Shown here: positions 41,826-50,723 of the stretch, one piece after another
Numbering within the stretch: the stretch's first letter is position 1
How the letters are laid out: each line of letters opens with the position of its first letter
NCBI GenBank assembly: GCA_965206025.1
Contig: CBDBIU010000004.1
Span: forward strand, 124,001-188,000
Length of the DNA: 64,000 bases
Direction of reading: 5' to 3'
DNA from: G963668345 sp965206025
GTDB taxonomy: Bacteria; Acidobacteriota; Terriglobia; Bryobacterales; UBA6623
Notes under the pieces: generated by a model
Told to the model about the DNA's origin: nothing
The model's database searches: none
The model's input: the letters and a program-made list of their open reading frames with translations, nothing else
Program-made: the position numbers and the translations under genes

Positions 41826-43111
41826 CGGCGTAGGATGCCGGCGATCGCTTGGTTGGATCGCTCGAGCGCCTCCTCGGGGGCCATGCTGCCGGCGTTCGCC
41901 TGCGAGAGAAAAATGCCGTAGACATTCTCGATTTCAAGCCAATAGGGCGTCCGGTGGCGCGCCCGGGCGGTTTCGAGGGAATCGAGCTGAACGGGGTAAG
42001 AACGATACTGGGCCTGTAGCTCGGGATCCTGGAAAACGCTTCTTCTGGTCGGTGGACTGCCGCGCTGCGCGGCTTGTTTCATCCGGTCCTGGTGAGTGAT
42101 CCAAACGAGAAAATCCACCGCCAGGTCGACGTTTTTCGAACGAGACGAAATGCCCAGCACCCAAACGCCGATCATGGGCGTGCCCGGGTACTTGCCGGAA
42201 GGCATCTGCGCGAAATCGATCTTGCCGGCCACGCGGGACTTGTTCGGATTGTCCATCGCCGAGATCCAGGAAGGCCAGTTGACGCTCATCGGCGCGGTGG
42301 ATTGCAGCATGTGCGCCGCTACTTCATCGGCGTTCATGCCGGCGTAGCCAGGCGGAGAGTGCTTGCCCAACTCGAGCATGAACTCGAGCGCTTCAGCGGC
42401 CTCGGGACTCGAGACGGAAGGCTGCCCATGCTCGTCGAACACTTCACCACCGAAGGCCCACAGAAGCGGCATGAAAGCGGAGACGACGGCGTTGCCGGTC
42501 GCCGCCCGTTGCGCGTACCCGTACATGCCTTCTTCGCCCGAGCCGATCGTCTTGGCGGCGTGCAATACGTCCGCCCACGTGCGAGGGGGGTGTTCGAGGC
42601 CGTGCTTTTCAAAAACGTCCGCGCGATAGAAGAAAATCTGCGTGTTGCCCACGAACGGCAGGGCGTAGTAGGGCCCCGTGCGGTAGGGATGGCGGCAAAG
42701 GTCGAGGGCGCTCTTTACGAAGTCCGTGTCGCCGGCATCGATGCCACGCTTGGCCAGGTGTTCGTCGAGCGCAACCAGGTTGCCGTCCTCGACCATGGCG
42801 GGGAACCAGGAATCGTCGATCAGCATGACATCGTAGGAGCCGCTGCCGCTCGTCAGATCGAGCAGTTCCTTCTCGAAAAGGCTGTTATAGGGGAGAACGA
42901 CGGTTTCGACATTGACGCCCTGCTCGGCACCCCACTCGCGCGCGGCCAACTGCACGGCATCCCCCTCGGTCCCGGCGTTCAGGGCGACGAGCAGCGATCG
43001 TTCGGCCTGCTGATATCCGCAGCCGGCCAGCAACAGCGTGAGGGCGGCCGGCAGGCCAATCAGAAACGCTCGGACAGAAGAGCCGATAGCACGGGGCAGA
43101 CTAGCCCGCAT
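41822..43111 (-). CDS. Sugar ABC transporter substrate-binding lipoprotein
   Basis: 429 residues. Signal peptide with lipobox LLAGC (C31), then a family-1 extracellular binding fold: NAGTEGDAVQLAAREW, YDVMLIDDSWFPAMVEDG, YALPFVGNTQIFFYRADVFEK, and APMSVNWPSWI. The start ATG at 43109-43111 lies inside the left end of the repeat element at 43101-43360, and the preceding AGGTGGTGAGAA, also repeat sequence, serves as ribosome-binding site. I find no alternative ATG or GTG that would keep the signal peptide. First gene of the importer operon. Confidence 0.92.
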   Translation of the reverse strand: MRASLPRAIGSSVRAFLIGLPAALTLLLAGCGYQQAERSLLVALNAGTEGDAVQLAAREWGAEQGVNVETVVLPYNSLFEKELLDLTSGSGSYDVMLIDDSWFPAMVEDGNLVALDEHLAKRGIDAGDTDFVKSALDLCRHPYRTGPYYALPFVGNTQIFFYRADVFEKHGLEHPPRTWADVLHAAKTIGSGEEGMYGYAQRAATGNAVVSAFMPLLWAFGGEVFDEHGQPSVSSPEAAEALEFMLELGKHSPPGYAGMNADEVAAHMLQSTAPMSVNWPSWISAMDNPNKSRVAGKIDFAQMPSGKYPGTPMIGVWVLGISSRSKNVDLAVDFLVWITHQDRMKQAAQRGSPPTRRSVFQDPELQAQYRSYPVQLDSLETARARHRTPYWLEIENVYGIFLSQANAGSMAPEEALERSNQAIAGILRR

Positions 43112-43360
43112 TTCTCACCACCTGACGGTCGAAGCACGCAATAGGCCCGCCATTACTGCGTTGCTCTTGCTCGCCGTGCCCAACGTACTTTCCCGGTCGG
43201 GCGCCGAACGCGGGTCGCTGCCGCTTTTGGTAGAGCCAAAATACGAAACGGTTAGGCTGCACCCGCAAAAGTACACCTCCGAGCGCCGAGCGGCGCGCGC
43301 CTTGTACTGACGGGCCTCTCACGCACTTCGTCTCGCCACGTGGTGAGAAAAGCGGGCTAG
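43101..43360. repeat. MITE-like element, long variant, reference copy
   Basis: 260 bp with ends CTAGCCCGCATTTCTCACCA and, inverted, CTAGCCCGCTTTTCTCACCA; only two of 20 positions differ. CTAG at both outer edges may be a target duplication. It has no gene of its own. Its left end supplies the ribosome-binding site and start codon of the ABC binding protein. Shorter or diverged copies are at 1106, 6157, 9242, 15545-16047, 30404 and 56611. Confidence 0.85.
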
Positions 43361-43520
43361 GGGAGGTGCGAACCATCAACTGGCTTTCCGGCTGCAAGTA
43401 ACGGCGTGCCGCGGGAGAAGTGCCGCCACAGCGAACGGCAAACCAAGACAGTCCCAAGGTCGCGTAGCGGAGCCGAGGGACCGGCAAGATCGCCCGTCCC
43501 GGTGAATCTTTCGGCAGCCA

Positions 43521-45797
43521 CTACCCACGCTTCAAATACAGCGCCGTGTAGGGAGATCCCATTGGCACGAAAATGTGAAGCTTACCGTCGTCTTTCGATA
43601 CCACTTCCAGATCTTGCTCGGTCGGCCAGACGGCGCGCGCCGCCGTGACGTTGAGCTTCGTCGGATTGAGTACGATTTCGACCGGGGCTGGAACAAACTG
43701 TGCTTCGGTCGCCAGCTCGATGGCATTCAGGATTTGCACCAGCACATATCTCCGGCTCTTATCGTAGAAGAAGGTGCCGTGAATAAACTCCGGCAACAGC
43801 TTGCGCCCGATCTCAGCGACCGGGTCGGGCGCCAACTGCCGCACCAGACGCGGAATCCATTTGCGAATCCAGAACCGGTCCCGGCGGTCGAACACCACCT
43901 CCGGCTGGACGCTGTGGAGCGCCTCGAATAGCGGCGCCCCAACGTAGACGACCTGCCCCTTGCCGAACTTGTTGTATACGCCGGCGGTCCCCCCGGTTTC
44001 CGTCCCCGGCGGCGGCGGTCCCCAGTTGAACCACTTGTTGTTCTTCAAGTCCTCCACCATCAGCGGTAGCCGATAGCGGAAGATTTCCTCGGCTCCGGGC
44101 TGTTTCTTCAGCTTCAGGAACGTGCCGGGCAGGCCCACCGTGCTGGCGGCCAGCGTTTTCGTCAGCCTATGTCCGCTCGACTCGAGGTAGGTTTGCACCA
44201 CCCCTTCCTTGAAGTTGCCTTCGGGGTCATAGGCGTACTTCTTCTCCTCCGCTTCGTAGTCAACGCCGAAGACGTCGGCCAGCGGGAAGTTGGAGCGAGG
44301 CTTGCGGTTTTCGTCGAGCAGGCCGCACTTACCGGTGGCGATGAGCGTTCCCCCGTCCGCCACCCAGCGGCGAACGACGTCGGCGCTGCGCGACGAGAGT
44401 ACATCGACTTCGGGAAGCACAAACAGTTCGAAGTCCTTCAACACGTCGCTGGTAAGGCGAAACTCGGGGATCGCCTCGACCGGCCGACCCGAATAGGTCA
44501 GCGTCTCCAGGGCTCCCACGACCGAGGCCCGGAAGGCCGTGGGCCGTTTCTCGGTCGCCCTCTCCAGCCGCGTGCCTTCGCTGTAAAGCGCCGCCGCGCT
44601 GTAGAGCGGTTGGACGTCTTCCAAAGCGGCATCCACGCCGCGAAGGTCTTCCCAAGTTTCACTCGCTACCTCGAACCAGCGCTTCGAGAACCCCTGCCCG
44701 TCCAGATTGCCGACGATGGGGGCGTTGCCGACGATAAACGTACGCGCGTTCTGCAGCATGAGCGCGTTGGCCTTCACCTGCGGGATCGCGCCGGGAAATG
44801 TGTCCAGATAGCCTTGGCGGCTGAACACGCCGGCCTGGTAGTCGGGCCGTCCCCAGCCGCGCATCAGCATCGAGCCGATCGAAATCCCCGTATGCGTCGT
44901 GATCGGCTCGGCATAGATGAAGCTGACCTTCTGCATGATGTCGTTGGGGAACGACTCGGGCCCGCCGTTGAGCGAAAGAATGATGTTCGGACGGTGTTTG
45001 CGCGCGATGGCAATGATCTCGTCGAGCATGTCGGTCATCGTGCGCTTCTGGTGCCAGCGATAGCGGCGTTCCCAGCCCTCGCGGTTCTTGAACCCCTCTC
45101 GATAGGGATCCCCCGGGTGGTCGCGGTTCCAAGCTTCCTGGTCGTATTTGCTGTAGCCGAACGGGTCGTCGCCTCGGCTGTGAAACACGTAGAACTGGAC
45201 ACCAAAAATATCCAGGAATAGTTCGTCCACCTCGTAGCGCGAAAAGATTTCCTCCATCATCCGTAGGACGTACTCCCGATAGGGGCTGTAAAGACTGGCG
45301 ACGTACCAGCGAATTTGCCGCGGGTCGCCGGCCTCGTCGAGCCATCCCCAGTCGGGGTGCTTGAGCACGATCTGGTTGTTGAACTGCAGGCTGTAGTAGC
45401 AGACCACCGACATGCCGTGCTTGCGCGCCAGCTCGACCTCCCGGCCGAAAACGTCAAACTTCAGTTGCGGGTGCCGCGTGGCGTGGTCGCTCAGGTAGAA
45501 GGCGTGTCCCCAGTGGTCTTGGGAGTAGAACATCATGGATTCCGCGCCGGAGTCGCGAGCGGCCTTCACCGCGCCCTCGAAATCCACCTCGAAATTGCCC
45601 TCCGGCGGAGTGTGGCATTCCCACTCCATCATGCGGTAGGTCTTATTGGGAGCGATGATGCCTTTTTGCCGGTGAGCCGCTCTCAGCTTCTCGAGCGAGG
45701 GAAACTCCTCCGCCGAAGCCGCGGCCCCCGGCGGCAACGCCGCCGCCGCTCCGAGCGCGGTGGTTGTCCTGATGAAAGTTCGACGCGTGTGTGCCAT
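43521..45797 (-). CDS. Exported glycoside hydrolase, GHL6-like, with beta-galactosidase trimerisation-like domain
   Basis: 758 residues. Tat signal HTRRTFIRTTTALGAAAAL. The barrel-like N-terminal part contains MMEWECHTPPEGNFEVDF, SMMFYSQDHWGHAFY, VCYYSLQFNNQ, DELFLDIFG and IILSLNGGPESF, resembling hypothetical glycosyl hydrolase 6 and alpha-fucosidase-like barrels. The middle part (FELFVLPEVDVLSSRSADVV, WVADGGTLIATG) fits a trimerisation/glutamine-amidotransferase-like fold seen in GH42. Acid pair not assigned with confidence. CAGGAG precedes the ATG. Upstream of, and parallel to, the sugar ABC operon, so it may supply its substrate. Confidence 0.75.
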   Translation of the reverse strand: MAHTRRTFIRTTTALGAAAALPPGAAASAEEFPSLEKLRAAHRQKGIIAPNKTYRMMEWECHTPPEGNFEVDFEGAVKAARDSGAESMMFYSQDHWGHAFYLSDHATRHPQLKFDVFGREVELARKHGMSVVCYYSLQFNNQIVLKHPDWGWLDEAGDPRQIRWYVASLYSPYREYVLRMMEEIFSRYEVDELFLDIFGVQFYVFHSRGDDPFGYSKYDQEAWNRDHPGDPYREGFKNREGWERRYRWHQKRTMTDMLDEIIAIARKHRPNIILSLNGGPESFPNDIMQKVSFIYAEPITTHTGISIGSMLMRGWGRPDYQAGVFSRQGYLDTFPGAIPQVKANALMLQNARTFIVGNAPIVGNLDGQGFSKRWFEVASETWEDLRGVDAALEDVQPLYSAAALYSEGTRLERATEKRPTAFRASVVGALETLTYSGRPVEAIPEFRLTSDVLKDFELFVLPEVDVLSSRSADVVRRWVADGGTLIATGKCGLLDENRKPRSNFPLADVFGVDYEAEEKKYAYDPEGNFKEGVVQTYLESSGHRLTKTLAASTVGLPGTFLKLKKQPGAEEIFRYRLPLMVEDLKNNKWFNWGPPPPGTETGGTAGVYNKFGKGQVVYVGAPLFEALHSVQPEVVFDRRDRFWIRKWIPRLVRQLAPDPVAEIGRKLLPEFIHGTFFYDKSRRYVLVQILNAIELATEAQFVPAPVEIVLNPTKLNVTAARAVWPTEQDLEVVSKDDGKLHIFVPMGSPYTALYLKRG

Positions 45798-46068
45798 TTT
45801 TTCTCCTGCGGGTTTCTTTAGAAGATAGCGAAGTTTTCCCGTTCTCGTCGACCTGAGTGCCGATGCCGGCGCTAGACGACCCTAACCGGCATTTCTCTCC
45901 GCGGTCACCGCGAACAGCGGTCACGGGCATCCTGCCGTACGGGAAGGCGAAGGGTTTTCCCTGGGTTCACCCCGAATTACCAAAACCGGTTCGACCTTGC
46001 GGCGAGACAGTCCTGTTCCTATACTTGCACGAGGAGAAGACCCGATCGGGTATTTTCACTCCTCCGCT

Positions 46069-47769
46069 ATGCCAAATACCAACTGGAAGTTTCGCGCTAT
46101 TTTCTTGCTGCAGTTTATCTGCGCCGTCGCGCTGCCGGCCCCGGCCGGTTGCACGCTGAGCCGCTGATCTTCTTTCGAGGAGTCGTCAACGCGGCAAGTT
46201 TCATGCCGGCGGAAGGGCCGGGCGGCTCGATCGCCCGCGGTTCGATCTTCGCGATATTCGGGCGTTGACCTCGGCCCCGTGGTTCAGGCGCAGGTGAACG
46301 CGTTTCCTCTTGAGGCCACCTTCCAAGGGGTTTCGATTGAGGTGACGCAGGGGGATGTCACGGTGAACGCCATCCCCATCTTCGTCTGGGACCGGCAGGT
46401 GAGTGCCATCATGCCGTCCGGCGCGCCGCTTGGACGAGTGTCGGTGCGGCTCACCTTCGATGGCGAGCAGAGCAATCCCACGCCCATTACGGTTGTAGAG
46501 AACAGCGTTGGGATCTTCACGGCAACCCTTGCGGGAATCGGGCCAGGGATCTTCCAGAACTTTATTTCGCAAACCGAGCAACCGTTCAACTCACCCTCGA
46601 ACACCGCTAGGCCAGGGTAAATCGTAATCATGTGGGCGACGGGTCTAGGTCCCATCAGCAGCCCCGACGGCGAGGCGCCGCCGGTCGGACCCCTACCCTT
46701 CGATGTCGAGATCTTTGTGGGGGGCAAGACGGTCACGAATTTGCGCTATGGGGCTGTACGCCGTGCTGCTCGGGCGTCGACCAGTTCGTCTTCGACACCC
46801 CCGAGGACGCGCCGGAAGGCTGCTACGTGCCGGTGCAGGTACGAGTGGGCGGAGTGGCGGTCAGCAACACGGTGACCATGGCGATTCAGAAAGATGGAGA
46901 GCCCTGCTCGGAGCCCGACAATCCTTTGATGCAGACGTTTCTGGGCGGAGGGAAGCTCGGCGCGATCAGCCTGGCAAGAACGATGTTTGAGTTGGACGTC
47001 GACGTGTTCACGCCCTTCACTTTCACGGTTGATCAGGCCGCCGGCTATTTCCGTCAGGAAACCGGAGGTGAATTTGCCTTCAATCCGTTCTTTGCGCTGC
47101 CTCCGGCTGGCGCTTGCACGGCTTACGCAAGGTCGGGCAATCTACTCACGGGTGCTCCCATACCCTTCGTTCCTGCAATTGGCTTGGATGCCGGTGACCT
47201 TGCGCTGAACGGGCCGAACGGGGCGGCGGAGCTGCTACGGACCGTGATGGGAGACTCGACGGACTACGATCCAACGGTCGTTGGCGGTCCGGAAGGGATC
47301 AGCGAAGCACAGGATGCTCCACTCTACCTTTCCCCCGGCAACTATGGCGTAACCGGCGAGGGAGGGGCGGATATCGGCGCGATCAATGCGGACGCTGACG
47401 TTTCCGACCCCCCGCAATGGACCAACAGCGGGGTATTCACCGAAGTTCCTCGCGGCAACGACGTTACCTTCACGTCGGTCCGCGCCGGGCGCGGCTCGGG
47501 TTGTCGTTGCCGGGGTGAGCGTCGACAGGCCCAACAACGTTTCGGGGATGTTTCTGTGTCTAGCCCCGGCGGGCTCGTCCAGCTTCCGCGTGCCCACCGC
47601 CGTTCTGGCCAATCTTCCCGCCTTCCGCTCGATTCTCGGCCAGTCGGACGGCTTCCTCATCCTCGGGTCATGGCCCACGGGCATACTAGAGGACTTCACT
47701 GCCGACGGCCTCGATCAAGGCGCCGTAATGTCCCAGTCGATCCATTCCAAAACGGTCCGATTCCGCTAG
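46069..47769 (+). pseudogene. TIGR03437-domain exported protein, multiply frameshifted
   Basis: A signal peptide (FRAIFLLQFICAVALPAPAGC) leads into a Solibacter-type TIGR03437 region: FFRGVVNAASFMP, RGSIFAIFG, VNAIPIFVWDRQVSAIMPS, IVIMWATGLGPIS and VSNTVTMAIQ, followed by a second domain with DPTVVGGPEGISEAQDAPLYLSPG and ending SKTVRFR. It is split by frameshifts near 46152, 46264, 46750 (a G-run one base short) and about 47480, and by TAA at 46618 where CAA would be expected. Without these it would be about 565 residues. TIGR03437 is otherwise common in Solibacter-like Acidobacteriota. Confidence 0.8.
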
Positions 47770-47797
47770 GAGGAGGATGCCCCGCTAAGGAAAAAAT

Positions 47798-48924
47798 ATG
47801 GCAAACAAGAAAAAACCCCGCCACATTCTCGCAATGCTGATCTGCCTGGTGTTGGTCCTTGGGCTGAACGTCTCTTGCGGCATAAGCAGATTCTACATAC
47901 GCACATTCGAAGGCACATTCGAAATCGGAAGCTTTGAAGACTTTTTGATCTGGATGGATACTGGCCCGTCGGGCTTCAACGTCAAAAAAACGGACACCAC
48001 AGGCAGCAACAGCGAAACGCTGCCGGTTCCTGGGGCACCCGAGCACGGCGTTGTGATTCCCACAGAGAACGCGGGAACAAGCTCTCCGTTGCGAGTAGGG
48101 TCGGCGCCGAACCTGCCGTCGATGTAGCCGCGGAAGAACCGCGACTGATCCTCGTTGGAGGCACGACGGCTCAAATTCTGAATCTAGGCACGAACACCCT
48201 AGGGGCCCAGGTACAACTCAGCGGCCAGTTTGCGATTCGTGTCGCCGTCTCGGGAGACGGCGCTTTCGCGGCTGTAATTGTGGGGCAATCGAACGGCCCA
48301 GGCGGAGTAGACATCCTTGACCTGAGCAGCATGACCCTCACCGGCACCATCGAACTCCCAACGGACTGCAAAGCAAGGGGGATCGCCTTCATTCCAGGAA
48401 CGAACGATTTCGCCGTGGCCTGCTCCGGCGACGGCGCCGTTCGCTTCTACTCTGTCAACGGTGGCGCCGGAAGCGCGCAAATTCGAGAGTTCACGGGCTG
48501 CGAAGGCGCTCGCGCGCTCGTATTTACAGCCGACGGGCAGCGCGGCCTGTTCTCCTGCACCAGCAGCGGTTGGGTGTACGACGTTCTTTCGGACTCGGTG
48601 GTGCATAAAATCGAGGGGTTTGATGGAGTGCAGGCGGTGGCGACGACAATGGATGCCACCCGAGCCTATATCACCAACACGAGGGACAACGGCGGCGACC
48701 TGACTGTGGTCAACCTGGCAACCTACGGCATCGTCGGGACGACCGAGGTGGGCGGCTTTCCTTCGACTGTCGTCGTCGGGCCGGATGATCTAAGAGTCTA
48801 TGTGCTTGGGTCACGCGAAGTGCGCGGGATAACGGTCACCGACAAGCAGGGAGTCGAGCTGAATTTTGTGCCCCCCGCGTTCCCGCTCACTTTCCTTGTT
48901 GTCCGACTCCCCGCCTTGATTTAG
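47798..48924 (+). pseudogene. Beta-propeller lipoprotein, one frameshift
   Basis: The first 100 residues include a lipoprotein signal (LVLGLNVSCG) and a linker. The frame then shifts near 48095-48105, and the second frame carries a propeller: LILVGGTTAQILNLGTNTLG, AVSGDGAFAAVIVG, GIAFIPGTNDFAVAC, LVFTADGQRGLFSC and LRVYVLGSREVRGI, typical YVTN/WD-like blades. If the shift is a sequencing error the intact protein has about 375 residues. It follows the broken TIGR03437 gene by 29 bases, so both may belong to one transcript. Confidence 0.7.
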
Positions 48925-49029
48925 CCGCTCTCCGGTTCCCGCGCGCAAGCGGCTGCTGATCTTCTGATCTCGCCGTGGGGGGGGCGACGAGTCGCCCGTC
49001 GGGAGGAATGGCCCGGCCCGACACCGGCG

Positions 49030-50544
49030 CTAGACGACTCCCTCGGGCGGGGATTCGAGCAGGTCTTTTACAACTTTAGCGCCGTGGACTCTTACGTCAG
49101 TCGGGGTTTCTACCAGGCCGTTGTGCGAAAAGGTCATATCCGTGTGGTCAAGACCCAAAGCAGCATAGAGGGTGGCATGCAAATCAGGTACGCTCACGCG
49201 GTTGATCACCGACTTGTAGCCGAACTCATCCGTCTCGCCGTACACAAAGCCCCTCTTGAAGCCGCCTCCCGCCATAACGGTCGTGAAGGCGTGGCGGTTG
49301 TGGTCGCGGCCGGCGGCGTCTCCAAACCCGCCGGCAATACCCCCTTGGACGATCGGTAAGCGGCCGAACTCGCCGGTCCACATCACGGCTGTCTCGTCCA
49401 GCAACCCGCGTTCCTTCAGGTCTCGGATCAACGCGCCTGATCCTTGATCGCAGTGGCCGCAGATTGTCGGCAGGTCGCTCGTCAAATTGCCGTGGGTGTC
49501 CCAAGGCTGGAATCCGGGATCGAGCGGCGGGAAGATCTGCACGAATCGCACGCCGGCCTCGACGAGGCGCCTCGCCATCAGGCAGCGCATGCTGTAACCG
49601 GCGGATAAGGGGTTGGGATGGTCCAAACCATAGAGTTTCTTCGTGGATTCCGATTCCTTCGAAAGATCCAGCACCTCGGTGGTCGCCAATTGCATCCGCG
49701 CGGCCAACTCATAGTTTTGGATGCGGGACTCCAGCTCCGTTTCGCGAGGGTGCTCCCCTTTGTGCAACTCGTTCAACTGGGCCAGTAAGTCCAGATTGTC
49801 CCTCTGGGCGCCCGGAGGGGGCGGCACCCCGGGAATCAAATGGTACACCGGCGTTCCTTTCGAGCTGAACTCGGTGCCCTGGAAGAGGGCGGGCAGGAAG
49901 CCGCTCGACCAGACCATGCGCCCGCTCGTGTTGTAGCCCGCGGGATCGCGCAGCACCACGTACGCCGGCAGGTCCTGGTTTTCCGTGCCCAAAGCGTAAC
50001 TGATCCAAGACCCCATGGCCGGCCTGCCCGGGAAAATCCGGCAGGTCTGGATCATCGTCAGCCCTTCGGGGTGGTTGTTATGTTCGGTGTACATCGACCG
50101 CACCAGGCACAACTCGTCGGCCACGCTGGCGATATGGGGTATCAGCTCGGAGAGCTCCATCCCGGACTGGCCCCGGGGCTCAAACTCGAAGGGGCTGGGC
50201 ATCAAGACGTTGTTATTGTTGAGCTGAAACGTCTCGACCCCCTGTGGATGTGGCTGGCCGCCCCATTTCTTCAGCGCCGGCTTCGGGTCGAACAGCTCGA
50301 TTTGACTCGGCCCGCCATTCTGCATCAACTGGATGAACGACTTGGCCGAGGCTTTGTGAGGGGGCTTGCGGGGCTTGAGATCGTTGAAAACGGTGTCGTG
50401 GCCCGCGGTGGCGCCCACCAGGGGATCACCTTGCAACATGTAGGACAATGCGATCCCGCCGAACCCCAGCCCCGACCGCTCCAGCAGCTGCCGCCGGGTG
50501 AGCGGGACGCCGGCCCCTGATCTCCGATGTTTGTCGCGTTCCAT
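49030..50544 (-). CDS. DUF1501 Tat-exported protein, paired with DUF1549/DUF1553 gene
   Basis: 504 residues. Signal region PLTRRQLLERSGLGFGGIAL is Tat-like. DUF1501 features: FIQLMQNGGPSQIELFDPKP, SMYTEHNNHPEGL, AMGSWISYALG, QPWDTHGNL, AVMWTGEFGR and GRDHNRHAFTTVMAGGG. It lies downstream of, and parallel to, a DUF1549/DUF1553 cytochrome gene (180-base gap), a pairing that is extremely common in Planctomycetota and Acidobacteriota. Joint function unknown, thought to concern polysaccharide or sulfated-sugar use. Confidence 0.92.
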   Translation of the reverse strand: MERDKHRRSGAGVPLTRRQLLERSGLGFGGIALSYMLQGDPLVGATAGHDTVFNDLKPRKPPHKASAKSFIQLMQNGGPSQIELFDPKPALKKWGGQPHPQGVETFQLNNNNVLMPSPFEFEPRGQSGMELSELIPHIASVADELCLVRSMYTEHNNHPEGLTMIQTCRIFPGRPAMGSWISYALGTENQDLPAYVVLRDPAGYNTSGRMVWSSGFLPALFQGTEFSSKGTPVYHLIPGVPPPPGAQRDNLDLLAQLNELHKGEHPRETELESRIQNYELAARMQLATTEVLDLSKESESTKKLYGLDHPNPLSAGYSMRCLMARRLVEAGVRFVQIFPPLDPGFQPWDTHGNLTSDLPTICGHCDQGSGALIRDLKERGLLDETAVMWTGEFGRLPIVQGGIAGGFGDAAGRDHNRHAFTTVMAGGGFKRGFVYGETDEFGYKSVINRVSVPDLHATLYAALGLDHTDMTFSHNGLVETPTDVRVHGAKVVKDLLESPPEGVV

Positions 50545-50723
50545 ATATTGCCCTCGAAACGAAGAGTATTAGCTTGCCGCGTTAGGAGTCTCGCCCCCTA
50601 ACCAAGGGATGATCCGCCCTTGATAACCCCTAACGTCGAGCACTGAGCCGCGAGTGTGAGAAGGCGCTAGAAACTCAGCCTTTTTGAAAGCTCCCACCTC
50701 TGCGTTCCGGCACGCATCATCAA

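Noticed and set aside
46279..46620. A free-standing 113-residue protein.
   Set aside because: Its sequence is the middle of a TIGR03437 domain and continues in frame-shifted form on both sides, so it is part of the broken gene 46069-47769.
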